Positions 37,705 through 45,599 of a DNA stretch of 50,681 bases are shown one piece after another. The position numbers and the translations under genes were made by a program. The stretch spans positions 1 to 50,681 of the forward strand of contig CACZHP010000025.1 of assembly GCA_902780935.1 (NCBI GenBank). Reading direction: 5' to 3'. Each line of letters begins with the position of its first letter. Within the stretch, counting starts at the first letter, position 1. Below the pieces are notes generated by a model. It made no database searches. It was not told where the DNA came from and saw only the letters and a list, made by a program, of their open reading frames with translations. The DNA is from an uncultured Bacteroidia bacterium (GTDB taxonomy: Bacteria > Bacteroidota > Bacteroidia > Bacteroidales > UBA932).

Positions 37705-38196
37705 ATGGCGGACAGGATGACTCCGGAGCAGCGGCATCGCTGCATGGCCAGCATCAAGGGGATTGACACACGACCCGAGATGAAGGTCAGGCGTTATCTC
37801 CATGGGTTAGGTTTTCGCTATTCGCTTCATTCAAAACGACTTCCAGGTAAACCGGATATTGTGCTTCGGAAGTATCATTCGGTGATATTCGTTCATGGAT
37901 GTTTTTGGCATGGGCATCCTGGCGAGTCCTGCTACAGGAAACCCAGCACAAACGTGGAGTTTTGGGAGGAGAAAATCCGGCGCAACAAGGAGCGTGACGC
38001 CGCGGACGTGGCCGCCCTTGAGGCTCTTGGATGGCATGTCATAATTGTCTGGGAGTGTGAAGTTTCCAAGAAGCGGTTCGAGGAAACCATGAGCGGTGTG
38101 GTCAAAGATCTCCATAACTATCTTGAAGTGGAGCACATTCACCATATTCCTCCATCAGTCAGGAGATTGTCTAATCAGGATTCCTCTGAAATGTAG
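37705..38196 (+). CDS. vsr: Very short patch repair endonuclease Vsr
   Basis: A 163-residue mismatch endonuclease that nicks next to T:G mismatches left when 5-methylcytosine deaminates, protecting the genome from the linked C5-methylase. The signature start MTPEQRHRCMASIKGIDTRPE, the active-site GKPDIVLRKYHSVIFVHGCF with the WHGH zinc-binding region and the C-terminal WHVIIVWECEV are all present. It starts 7 bp after the nuclease gene. Confidence 0.96.
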   Translation: MADRMTPEQRHRCMASIKGIDTRPEMKVRRYLHGLGFRYSLHSKRLPGKPDIVLRKYHSVIFVHGCFWHGHPGESCYRKPSTNVEFWEEKIRRNKERDAADVAALEALGWHVIIVWECEVSKKRFEETMSGVVKDLHNYLEVEHIHHIPPSVRRLSNQDSSEM

Positions 38197-38208
38197 TATA
38201 TTCCCAAT

Positions 38209-39402
38209 ATGAGACTTCAAAACAAACAATTTATATGGTGGATAGGAGCGCTCGCTCTTGGAGCGGTCCTCGGCCTGCTCCGGATTGGCTGGATAGACGC
38301 CAGTTGCGGCTTTGTCGCCACGGTATATACCCGCCTTTTCCAGTTTCTTGCCGTCCCGACGGTCGCCTTGGCCATCACGACGACCCTTATTTCTTTCGGT
38401 CGTCAGAGAGGCACACGTAAAGTGTTCGCCCACACGATCACCTACACCCTGTTGACAACCTTCGCTGCCGCTCTGGTCGGGATGGGAATGTATCTGTTGA
38501 TAAGTCCCCAGAATCTACCTTCTGGGATGCTTTCTTCCGCTGGAGAAGTGGCGAAGGAAGGCTCGTCTTTTTATGAGCATATAGTCTCAGTCATTCCCAA
38601 CAATGTGATCGCCCCATTCCTGTCCGGAAATGTCCTTTCAATTTTACTTATCGCCATAGCGGTTGGATTGGCGCTGGCCTGGATGCCGGACACCGAGGGA
38701 AAAAGTGTTGTCGTGAAAGGTATCTCAGGACTGCAGGAACTGTTTTTCACCTTGATCAAGGCTCTCATTTGGACATTGCCTATAGGAATCGTGGCCTTCT
38801 CCGCCCAACTGGTGGGACAGCTCAGTGGAGGTATTATAGTAGGCTCACTTGGCAAATACACCGCAGTTATTCTCGCAGGAAACGCGATCCAATTCTTCAT
38901 CGTGTTGCCGTTGTTCCTTCTGGTAAGGGGAATAAATCCTCTTAAAGTTTTCAAGGCGATGGCTCCAGCCGTTGTGATGGCGCTATTCACCAAGAGTTCA
39001 GCCGCGACCCTTCCCGTGACTCTGTCCTCCGCGGAGAACAGGCTTGGAGTAGATCCCAAGGTATCCCGATTCGTGCTCCCTATCTGCACCACGATCAACA
39101 TGAATGGTTGCGCCGCTTTCATCCTTGTGAGCTCACTGTTCGTGATGCAGAACGGAGGAATGACCCTCGGACTTGGAACAATGCTCCTATGGGTCTTGAT
39201 ATCAGTGATTTCCGCTGTTGGTAACGCAGGAGTTCCAATGGGTTGCTTCTTCCTTACGGTATCCCTGATGACAGGAATAGGAGCCCCAGTCGAAGTGATG
39301 GGACTGATCTTGCCGATCTATACCATTATCGACATGGTTGAGACCGCCGAGAATGTTTGGTCAGACTCCTGCGTATGCGCGATGACGGATAAGGATCAAT
39401 AA
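38209..39402 (+). CDS. Dicarboxylate/amino acid:cation symporter (SLC1/DAACS)
   Basis: A 397-residue membrane protein of the GltP/DctA family (glutamate, aspartate or C4-dicarboxylate uptake with Na+ or H+). It shows about eight membrane segments, the serine-rich HP1-like loop (FTKSSAATLPVTL) and the TM7 motif CTTINMNGCAAFIL, with HP2 GNAGVPMG. It begins 12 bp after vsr and is convergent with pyrF, with the stop codons overlapping by 7 bp. Substrate not determinable by eye. Confidence 0.93.
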   Translation: MRLQNKQFIWWIGALALGAVLGLLRIGWIDASCGFVATVYTRLFQFLAVPTVALAITTTLISFGRQRGTRKVFAHTITYTLLTTFAAALVGMGMYLLISPQNLPSGMLSSAGEVAKEGSSFYEHIVSVIPNNVIAPFLSGNVLSILLIAIAVGLALAWMPDTEGKSVVVKGISGLQELFFTLIKALIWTLPIGIVAFSAQLVGQLSGGIIVGSLGKYTAVILAGNAIQFFIVLPLFLLVRGINPLKVFKAMAPAVVMALFTKSSAATLPVTLSSAENRLGVDPKVSRFVLPICTTINMNGCAAFILVSSLFVMQNGGMTLGLGTMLLWVLISVISAVGNAGVPMGCFFLTVSLMTGIGAPVEVMGLILPIYTIIDMVETAENVWSDSCVCAMTDKDQ

Positions 39403-40199
39403 ACGGCAGTCGTTTTTGCTGCGGCTGCTGACGCCTCCGCGAAATCTGGTCCTTGGGAGGCGTAGATTATTCCTCTGGAGGAGTTGATCAGGAGACCTCC
39501 TTTGGCGTTGGCTCCATTGGCGATAACTTCCTCCGCGCTCCCGCCTTGGGCTCCTACTCCAGGGACCAGGAAGAAATTGTCAGGACAGAAGCTCCTGATT
39601 TCCTTTAGTTTATCGGCTTTGGTCGCCCCGACCACGAACATCATGTTCTCAGGAGTCGAGATTTCCATCATGCGTTCCATAACGATCTGGTAAAGAGGTT
39701 TCCCGTCTTTGACCGCAGTTTGGAAATCGACCGAGGTGGGGTTCGAGGAAAGAGCCACGACTATCGCGAATTTCCCGGGATATTCCAGGAAAGGAGTTAC
39801 GGTCTCGCTGCCCATGTAGGGGGAGAGGGTCACCGCATCGAAGTCAAAGGCCTCGAAATAACTTTTGGCGTACATCCTGGCCGTGTTGCCAATATCCCCG
39901 CGTTTAGCGTCTGCGATTATGAATTGTCCGGGGTGGTTGAGCCGGATGTGTTCCACTGTTTTCTCAAGGACTGTAAGCCCCTCGGTGCCAAGACATTCGT
40001 AAAATGCGAGGTTGGGCTTGAAGGCTACGCAGTGGGGCGCCGTGGCGTCGATGATCCGTTTGTTGAATTCCAGGACAGCCTCGGATACGCTTCGTCCAGA
40101 CTTTACACATTCCGGAATCTTGGCGTAGTCAGTGTCCAGCCCGACGCAAAGCATCGATCCCTTCTTCCTTATCTCTGAATATATCTGGTCTGTTGTCAT
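39396..40199 (-). CDS. pyrF: Orotidine 5'-phosphate decarboxylase (type 2 PyrF)
   Basis: A TIM-barrel enzyme making UMP from OMP, the last step of de novo pyrimidine synthesis. The motifs LCVGLDTDYAKIP, FKPNLAFYE and the active-site IIADAKRGDIGNTA are typical of the larger type 2 subfamily (about 267-273 residues). I place the start at ATG 40199 (MTTDQIYSEIRKKGSML), which begins one base past the M20 peptidase stop; an ATG 18 bp upstream would overlap that gene. Confidence 0.95.
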   Translation of the reverse strand: MTTDQIYSEIRKKGSMLCVGLDTDYAKIPECVKSGRSVSEAVLEFNKRIIDATAPHCVAFKPNLAFYECLGTEGLTVLEKTVEHIRLNHPGQFIIADAKRGDIGNTARMYAKSYFEAFDFDAVTLSPYMGSETVTPFLEYPGKFAIVVALSSNPTSVDFQTAVKDGKPLYQIVMERMMEISTPENMMFVVGATKADKLKEIRSFCPDNFFLVPGVGAQGGSAEEVIANGANAKGGLLINSSRGIIYASQGPDFAEASAAAAKTTAVY

Positions 40200-40200
40200 G

Positions 40201-41565
40201 TTAGTCGTAATATTCATAGAATTTGGCGATGGACTCCATTCCGGCGAAGAACTGGCTCAGAAGGTAGCTCTCGTTGGGGGAGTGGATAGTGTCCCGCTCC
40301 AGGCCGAAGCCCATAAGAAGCGGATCCGTCCCGAGAATCTTCTTCATGTCCGCAAGGACCGCGATGCTGCCGCCTCCACGGCTCGGAACAGGCTCAATGC
40401 CATAGACTTCCGTCATAGCCTTTGACGCCGCTTTAAAAGCCGGTGAGGAGATCGGGATCAGGAATCCCTCGCCACCCTCGCAAAGCTTCACATCTATGGA
40501 ACAATACTTCGGGGCGATCTTCTCCAGATGCTTCTTAAGAAGCTTTGAGATCTTAGCGCTGGATTGGTTGGGCACAAGGCGCATGGATATCTTCGCGTGA
40601 GCGACTGAAGGAAGGACAGTCTTGGCTCCCTCGCCGATGTAGCCACCCCAGATCCCGCACACATCCAGGCATGGCCTGATGCCGATCCTCTCAAGAGGGG
40701 TGTAACCTTTCTCACCCCGTAGAGCCTTGACACCAACCGACTCCTTGAACTCATTCATGTCAAAAGGAGCCCTGGCGAGCATCGCTCTGTCGGCCTTTGA
40801 AAGCTCGACAACATCATCGTAAAAACCTGGAATAGTGACTCTTCCGTCTTTGTCAATAAGACTTGAGATCAGGTCGCATAGAGTCTGGATAGGGTTGGCT
40901 ACAGTCCCGCCATAATGACCCGAATGAAGGTCGTGGTCCGGGCCTGTCACAGTGACCTCGACGTACGCCATCCCCCTCATCCCGCAGTTGATAGAAGGAA
41001 CCTTCTCGGAAATCATCGTGGTGTCAGAGACGAGAATGACGTCTGATTTCAGCCAGCCTTTGTTCTGCTTCACCCAAGCGGGCAGGGAAGGGCTGCTGAT
41101 CTCCTCCTCGCCCTCGAAGATGAACTTGACATTATGCCTGAGTTTTCCGGTCCGGACAAGATATTCAAAGGCCTTTATGTGCATGAATAACTGGCCCTTG
41201 TCGTCGTTCGCACCCCGGGCATAGATCGCGTCACGTCCGGTGGGATCCTTCTTGATCACCGGTTCGAAAGGATCGGTGTCCCACTTCTCGAGAGGCTCCG
41301 GAGGCTGCACGTCATAATGGCCATAGACCATCACGGTCTTCAGTTTCGGATCGATTATCTTCTTCCCGAACACGACCGGGTTGCCGTCGCTGGGATAGAC
41401 TCCAGCCTCGTCCGCACCGGCCTCGACCAGTAAGGCCGCCAACCTTTCGGCGCAGCGGATCATGTCTTCCTTATGCTCTTTCTTGGCGCTGATTGAGGGA
41501 ATCCTCAGCAGCGAGAACAGCTCCTCATAGAAGCGTTCTTTATTGTCCTGAATATATTGTCTCAT
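40201..41565 (-). CDS. M20-family dipeptidase/peptidase
   Basis: A 454-residue metallopeptidase (ArgE/CPG2 superfamily). The catalytic core is visible: VMVYGHYDVQPPEPLEKW (zinc His and Asp), RGANDDKGQLFMH (bridging Asp), FEGEEEISSP (catalytic Glu pair) and the C-terminal SPNESYLLS. The lid domain lies around 190-310. It likely cleaves dipeptides in the cytosol. Directly upstream of pyrF in the same operon. Confidence 0.94.
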   Translation of the reverse strand: MRQYIQDNKERFYEELFSLLRIPSISAKKEHKEDMIRCAERLAALLVEAGADEAGVYPSDGNPVVFGKKIIDPKLKTVMVYGHYDVQPPEPLEKWDTDPFEPVIKKDPTGRDAIYARGANDDKGQLFMHIKAFEYLVRTGKLRHNVKFIFEGEEEISSPSLPAWVKQNKGWLKSDVILVSDTTMISEKVPSINCGMRGMAYVEVTVTGPDHDLHSGHYGGTVANPIQTLCDLISSLIDKDGRVTIPGFYDDVVELSKADRAMLARAPFDMNEFKESVGVKALRGEKGYTPLERIGIRPCLDVCGIWGGYIGEGAKTVLPSVAHAKISMRLVPNQSSAKISKLLKKHLEKIAPKYCSIDVKLCEGGEGFLIPISSPAFKAASKAMTEVYGIEPVPSRGGGSIAVLADMKKILGTDPLLMGFGLERDTIHSPNESYLLSQFFAGMESIAKFYEYYD

Positions 41566-41587
41566 AACCGGTTCCTATGATAGTCCC

Positions 41588-42166
41588 TTATTGGAGAGAG
41601 GCTACCCAAGTCTTGATGTCTTCCTCGGAAGCGCCGTTAAGGGTCTTGCCGGCCTTCCAATTGATCTTGGGATATGCCGCCTTGAACTCCTCATTGGCCT
41701 TGTCAATCGTGCTGCCTCCGGAGGTCGCGAAGAAGATGACTGTCTTTCCTGAGAAGTCGTAAGCCTCTAGGAATGTGTTGATTATGGTTGGGGCCGTGTA
41801 CCACCAGACCGGGAAGCCGATGTAGATGGTGTCGTATTTCGAGACATCCTCGAGGTCTTTCACTATCGCTGGGCGGGAGCTCTTGTCCTGCATCTCAACA
41901 GTGCTTCGGGAAGTCTTTACGGTCCAGTCGAGATCCTCGGCGGTGTACTTCACCTCTGGCTTGATCTCGTAGAGGGTTCCACCGGTAACGCCAGCCAAAG
42001 TTTTGGCGATGGCCTCAGTCGTTCCCGTGGCCGAGAAATAAGCCACAAGTGTCTTGCTGTCAGTTGTTTCCGCATTCTTCTCGCTCTTCTTGCCACTCTG
42101 TCCGCAGCTTGCCGCCAGAATCATCGAGGCCGCAGCCGCAATCATCAAACTCAATGCTCTCATCAT
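41588..42166 (-). CDS. Flavodoxin-domain lipoprotein
   Basis: A 192-residue protein with a lipoprotein signal (MRALSLMIAAAASMILAASC; GQSGKKSEKNAE linker) and a flavodoxin fold. LVAYFSATGTTEAIAKTLA is the FMN phosphate loop, followed by YDTIYIGFPVWWYTAP and VIFFATSGGSTID. Flavodoxins are single-electron carriers; an exported one suggests a periplasmic redox role. Two ATG codons in tandem make the exact start ambiguous by three bases. 22 bp separate it from the M20 gene. Confidence 0.92.
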   Translation of the reverse strand: MMRALSLMIAAAASMILAASCGQSGKKSEKNAETTDSKTLVAYFSATGTTEAIAKTLAGVTGGTLYEIKPEVKYTAEDLDWTVKTSRSTVEMQDKSSRPAIVKDLEDVSKYDTIYIGFPVWWYTAPTIINTFLEAYDFSGKTVIFFATSGGSTIDKANEEFKAAYPKINWKAGKTLNGASEEDIKTWVASLQ

Positions 42167-42188
42167 TTTAATATTTTAATATTTTAAT
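42165..42188. repeat. 8-bp tandem repeat at the flavodoxin start
   Basis: ATTTTAAT is repeated three times (with a partial fourth) and touches the flavodoxin start codon on the minus strand, so it forms the last part of the mRNA leader. Changes in copy number would alter leader length and AT content. Confidence 0.7.
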
Positions 42189-42212
42189 ATTTCCAATATT
42201 GCCTCAATTATA

Positions 42213-42220
42213 CAAATATA
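42213..42220 (-). promoter_or_regulatory. -7 element of the flavodoxin gene promoter
   Basis: Reads TATATTTG on the minus strand, 46 bases upstream of the flavodoxin ATG, leaving a short AT-rich leader that contains the 8-bp repeat. No TTTG -33 box is obvious. Confidence 0.45.
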
Positions 42221-42253
42221 ACTAAATATAGCCATATCCCGTTTCGTGTGAGG

Positions 42254-42385
42254 CTAAAAGATTGCCGCCATTACTTTCTCTCTGTCGTAAAACCACATAG
42301 CGCATCAATTATAGCAACGGCCGCTACTGTAACAAATGTCACGATTCTATGTGAAGATAAAGATTCGTTTTGAATAAATCGACTA
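42254..42385 (-). pseudogene. Relic of a DUF234 ATPase gene: promoter, leader and first codons
   Basis: Read on the minus strand, this stretch aligns without gaps over about 110 bases with 45531-45641, the promoter, leader and start of the intact ATPase gene; by hand count roughly three quarters of bases agree. The relic ATG (42298) starts MWFYDREKVMAAIF then TAG, against MKFYDREKEMAAL in the intact gene. The -7 box TATCTTTG has become TATCTTCA. Nothing recognisable of the rest of the gene remains. It occupies most of the 322-base gap between the flavodoxin and BACON-like genes. Confidence 0.85.
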
Positions 42386-42433
42386 AGAATATGTAATGTT
42401 TATTGCCTAAAATGTCTTGTTCATGCTAAATGT

Positions 42434-42464
42434 ATTTAATACTTAAATGTTATATTATAAATTT
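42434..42464 (+). promoter_or_regulatory. Weak promoter of the BACON-like lipoprotein
   Basis: TTTA at 42434-42437 and TAAATTTA at 42457-42464, 19 bases apart, are one-mismatch versions of both Bacteroidota promoter boxes, 24 bases before the ATG. Confidence 0.3.
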
Positions 42465-42488
42465 ACGCCATAAATACATTTTTCGGAT

Positions 42489-42908
42489 ATGAGGAAAATT
42501 ATTCTTTTCGGTTTAATGGTTTGTTCTCTGCTGTCTTGCACTTGCACTGATATGGATAATGGCTTTGAGTTTTATCCTTCAAGCCTCGAGTTTGACAGCA
42601 ACGGTGGCGTCTCTGTCCTTTCAATGAAAGGAAACGCGGCGTCGTCAACGGACTTCTGTGGGTTTTACGGGGTGTCAGAGAATGGGGTTTTCCATTATTG
42701 TTCCACAGAAGAACAGGTGCGTCAGAATAGGCCCGATGGCTCATTAATCTCGGTGTCATGCCATGGTTTAACGGTAAGCGCTTCTGAAAATGGCGCTAAG
42801 GAATACGTCGTCGAAGCATCAAGCAACAATACAGGGAGTCCGAAAGAATATCATCTACTGTTCTCGAGCGGAAACAGAATGGTAACATATATTGTCAAAC
42901 AGAAATAA
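42489..42908 (+). CDS. Small lipoprotein with BACON-like domain
   Basis: A 139-residue lipoprotein (signal MRKIILFGLMVCSLLSC, Cys17). The mature part resembles a single BACON-type beta-sandwich: FYPSSLEFDSNGGVSVLSMKG at the start and a C-terminal strand pair NNTGSPKEYHLLFSSGNRMVTYIVKQ. BACON domains are Bacteroidota carbohydrate- or mucin-binding modules, usually part of larger proteins, so a free-standing one is less common. The next gene is convergent, 10 bp away. Function uncertain. Confidence 0.6.
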   Translation: MRKIILFGLMVCSLLSCTCTDMDNGFEFYPSSLEFDSNGGVSVLSMKGNAASSTDFCGFYGVSENGVFHYCSTEEQVRQNRPDGSLISVSCHGLTVSASENGAKEYVVEASSNNTGSPKEYHLLFSSGNRMVTYIVKQK

Positions 42909-42918
42909 GGTTTAGTCC

Positions 42919-43683
42919 TTAAATAGATGAGAGCAATCCCATCAGGTACTTCCTGGTTTCTTGGGTTATCTTAAGTTGAACACTGTCAAAAGGTGCTTTC
43001 AAGCAGACGAATGACTCCCGCCCCAATCCATGGGTTATCTTGTCTATTCGATTGATATTCACGATAGCCTGGCGGTTGATGCGGTAGAAAACGTTCGGCG
43101 GAAGGCTGTTGATGATGTCGATAAGCGAGTTGTCAATGCTTCCCCATGTCCCGTCCGAGACGAAAACACGGGTGTTGCCTTTCTCTGAATGGATATAGCA
43201 AATATCCGCCACATCACGGATGATTGTCTCACGGCCTATTTCCAGAAAGACCTTGCTTCTATATTTAATATCCTTATTAATAATGGATTCCGAGGTTGAC
43301 CTTATCGTCTCTTTATCCATCCTGGGTCTGAATGACTCACATTTGGTCAAGGCCCGCTGGAGCGCTTCCTCAGAAACAGGCTTGAGCAGGTAATCAACGC
43401 AATTGTAGTCAAAAGCCTTTAACGCGTACTCATCGTAGGCTGTCGTGAAAACCACCATCGCCTCGGTATCGACCTTGTCAAACACTGAAAAGGAAAGGCC
43501 GTCATCTATTTTTATGTCCGAAAAGATGATGTCCAGATCGGGGTTCGCGGAGATGGCGGCGACTGAATCCTTAATATTCGTCGTGACCCCAACTATCTCA
43601 ATCTCAGGCCTTAGGGAGAGCAGGGATTCCCTTAAAGCCTCGGCGATCGGCCGTTCATCCTCAATGATTAATGCTTTCATCAT
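42919..43683 (-). CDS. LytTR-family response regulator
   Basis: A 254-residue regulator. The N-terminal receiver domain has acidic pocket E8-D9-E10, phospho-acceptor D56 (IIFSDIKIDD), Thr in VVFTTAYDEYA and Lys in LLKP. The C-terminal LytTR DNA-binding domain (~160-250) contains ICYIHSEKGNTRVFV and FYRINRQAIVNINRI. Such regulators control envelope or secreted factors. It overlaps the histidine kinase gene by 23 bp and is its obvious partner. Confidence 0.95.
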   Translation of the reverse strand: MMKALIIEDERPIAEALRESLLSLRPEIEIVGVTTNIKDSVAAISANPDLDIIFSDIKIDDGLSFSVFDKVDTEAMVVFTTAYDEYALKAFDYNCVDYLLKPVSEEALQRALTKCESFRPRMDKETIRSTSESIINKDIKYRSKVFLEIGRETIIRDVADICYIHSEKGNTRVFVSDGTWGSIDNSLIDIINSLPPNVFYRINRQAIVNINRIDKITHGLGRESFVCLKAPFDSVQLKITQETRKYLMGLLSSI

Positions 43684-44737
43684 CTAAATCCTCCAAGTAT
43701 AAAACGGGGACACGAACCTCGAATGTCTTCCCGTCATTCATCACTGACACTTCCTTATCCGTCAGCAAAGAATAGCGTTCCTTCAAAGTCTTCAGTCCTT
43801 TCCCGGTTCCGTTCGCCTTCTCCTCACGAGGCAGAATATTATTCGCCATGCGGATCCACTCACCGTCGAGGGATATATCAATAGACAGGAGGTCGCTTTT
43901 TCCGTGACGGTTGTGCTTTATGGCATTCTCCACGAGACTCTGGAGAGAGACTGGGCAGATGAACGCGTCAAGTTGATTCAGTTCTTCGTCAATCGCTATC
44001 TCCACTCCGGAGAACCTGTAACTGACAAGTTTTGAATAATCATTCACAAAAGAAATCTCATCCTTAAGGGGAACAAGTTTCTTCCCTCCGCTGGCGGTAA
44101 GGTAACGATATACTCTTGAAAGCCCCTGGAGAAACACTTTCGCATCTGAGGACGAAGTGCTCATCAATCCGGAAAGTGTACTGAAACAGTTGAAGATGAA
44201 ATGGTTATCGGTTTGAAGTGCCAGATTGTCCAACTTTGCCCTGAGCAGGAGGTTCTCCTCCTGTTCGAGCCGCTTCTCTGCTTCCAGATGCGCTTCGGTT
44301 TCATCCCTATAACGGTTGAGAAGGAAGGCTACAAGATAGGCGGTGGTCAATACCGAAAGGTTGATACAATCCGTGTAAACGATCCTCGCGAAAAGGTGCT
44401 CCTCATCCGGGAATATGTGTCTGTAAGCAAGGCCCATGCCAAAAGATGAGAGACCGTTCAGAACTGCGAGTGTCATCACCTGGATCAGGACGCTCTTCAT
44501 GTTATGGGGAGAGATCCAGAAGGCCTTGACGATTACCCGGATGTAAAGAAGAGACAACTCAAGCAAGATAGTTGTCTCAATAACTTGCTCCGCAAAGTCC
44601 TCGAGGATTTCGAACACAAGCGCCTTCCCATTCAACTGGGCATATACCTCAAGGTTGACGATGGTCCAAAGAACCCAACTGAACACAATCGCGATAACCA
44701 GCAGCGCGATGTGGCGCATATGCATCTCCTTCTCCAT
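43661..44737 (-). CDS. LytS-type sensor histidine kinase
   Basis: A 358-residue membrane kinase: about five hydrophobic segments in the first ~140 residues, a short coiled linker (RDETEAHLEAEKRLEQEEN), then a His_kinase domain with phospho-acceptor DNHFIFNCFSTLSG (His next to F-x-F-N) and an ATP-binding N-box VENAIKHN plus GTGKGLKTLKERY. It pairs with the LytTR regulator it overlaps. The usual PHF motif has Asn instead of Pro (NHF), a mild deviation. The signal sensed is unknown; the divergent outer-membrane gene is a candidate target. Confidence 0.93.
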   Translation of the reverse strand: MEKEMHMRHIALLVIAIVFSWVLWTIVNLEVYAQLNGKALVFEILEDFAEQVIETTILLELSLLYIRVIVKAFWISPHNMKSVLIQVMTLAVLNGLSSFGMGLAYRHIFPDEEHLFARIVYTDCINLSVLTTAYLVAFLLNRYRDETEAHLEAEKRLEQEENLLLRAKLDNLALQTDNHFIFNCFSTLSGLMSTSSSDAKVFLQGLSRVYRYLTASGGKKLVPLKDEISFVNDYSKLVSYRFSGVEIAIDEELNQLDAFICPVSLQSLVENAIKHNRHGKSDLLSIDISLDGEWIRMANNILPREEKANGTGKGLKTLKERYSLLTDKEVSVMNDGKTFEVRVPVLYLEDLDDESINH

Positions 44738-44759
44738 TCATTTACCAGATAGTTGCGCG

Positions 44760-44767
44760 AAGTTAGC
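44760..44767 (-). promoter_or_regulatory. -7 element of the kinase/regulator operon
   Basis: Reads TAACTTCG on the minus strand, 22 bases upstream of the kinase ATG, fitting TAnnTTCG. No matching -33 box is seen. Confidence 0.4.
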
Positions 44768-44827
44768 CTTTTTTGTGGATGAGGGAGTCTTGTTTATGGC
44801 CTATTTTGTCTGCTTCATGGATTTTCT

Positions 44828-44859
44828 TTTGAGATTCCCTCTTTTAACCATTATTTTCG
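44828..44859 (+). promoter_or_regulatory. Promoter of the outer-membrane barrel gene
   Basis: TTTG at 44828-44831 and TATTTTCG at 44852-44859 are 20 bases apart, an excellent match to the Bacteroidota consensus; the ATG is 36 bases further. It lies back to back with the kinase promoter. Confidence 0.55.
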
Positions 44860-44895
44860 CAAAGTTTCGTTAAAGAACCTTTAAAGCATTGAACA

Positions 44896-45456
44896 ATGAA
44901 AAAGACAATTGTATTCATTCGGTCCTTGTGCATAGTGATAGCTATCTGCTCTGTCAGTATTCCAGTGTCCTCGCAGAGTCGTTCGCATGGCAGGAGTATC
45001 TATGGTGAATTGCTTGGACCCTCACAAGGCCTTGGTATTAGTTATGACGCTCGCTTCAAGAAGGAGTCTTCCGAAGGATTCGGCTGGAGGACTGGTGCCG
45101 GAGTTGGTTATGCATATTCCTCAATTACCGCCATTTACAATATTGACGGAAATTATGTCGATACTTATAACCAAATGTTCCGCTTGGCCATACCAATCGA
45201 GGTAAACTACCTCCTTGGCAAGGGGCGTTCTAAATTTGAGTCCGGTGCCGGGGGGGCCATGTGCGTGGACCTCTATAGATCAGCTTCTGGAGCGAAACCT
45301 AAAAGCGCGGTCGGAGTCATCCCTTATGTGAACATAGGCTATCGTTATGTGGCTGACAAAGGATTCATGTTCCGTATCGGTGTGTCGTCATCCTATAGCT
45401 TCAATGGTGACAGAGTCGTTTTCTACCCTTATATAGGATTCGGTAAAGAGCTTTAA
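44896..45456 (+). CDS. Small outer-membrane beta-barrel protein
   Basis: A 186-residue protein with a signal peptide (ending VSIPVSSQ near 27) and amphipathic strands typical of an eight-stranded barrel: SYDARFKKESSEGFGWRTGAGVGYA, FRLAIPIEVNYLL, VIPYVNIGYRYV, FMFRIGVSSSYSF and a final VFYPYIGFG. It is divergent from a LytS/LytTR system, which may regulate it. No specific family is recognised. Confidence 0.75.
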   Translation: MKKTIVFIRSLCIVIAICSVSIPVSSQSRSHGRSIYGELLGPSQGLGISYDARFKKESSEGFGWRTGAGVGYAYSSITAIYNIDGNYVDTYNQMFRLAIPIEVNYLLGKGRSKFESGAGGAMCVDLYRSASGAKPKSAVGVIPYVNIGYRYVADKGFMFRIGVSSSYSFNGDRVVFYPYIGFGKEL

Positions 45457-45538
45457 CACACAACCTTGCCCTGATAAAAAGTGGATAGCATCTGCTTGTC
45501 TAGTGGACTATAACGTTATTTTTTTTAAAACTAATCCT

Positions 45539-45546
45539 TATCTTTG
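45539..45546 (+). promoter_or_regulatory. -7 element of the ATPase gene promoter
   Basis: TATCTTTG, a perfect -7 box, lies 53 bases before the ATG at 45600. The leader contains an inverted repeat (GCAAC at 45556-45560 with GTTGC at 45580-45584). The same region is duplicated, in decayed form, at 42299-42385. Confidence 0.5.
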
Positions 45547-45599
45547 CGTAGAATTGCAACATGCATTACAGTAACGGCTGTTGCTAAAATTTATGCACC

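Noticed and set aside
35216-38196. Orphan Dcm/Vsr pair as in Escherichia coli
   Set aside because: A PD-(D/E)xK nuclease gene lies between methylase and Vsr, so this is a full restriction-modification system.
45566-45597. Attachment site of an integrated element (similar sequence at 42299-42330)
   Set aside because: The similarity continues through the promoter and into codons of the ATPase gene, so it is a duplicated gene start rather than an att repeat; no integrase lies between them.
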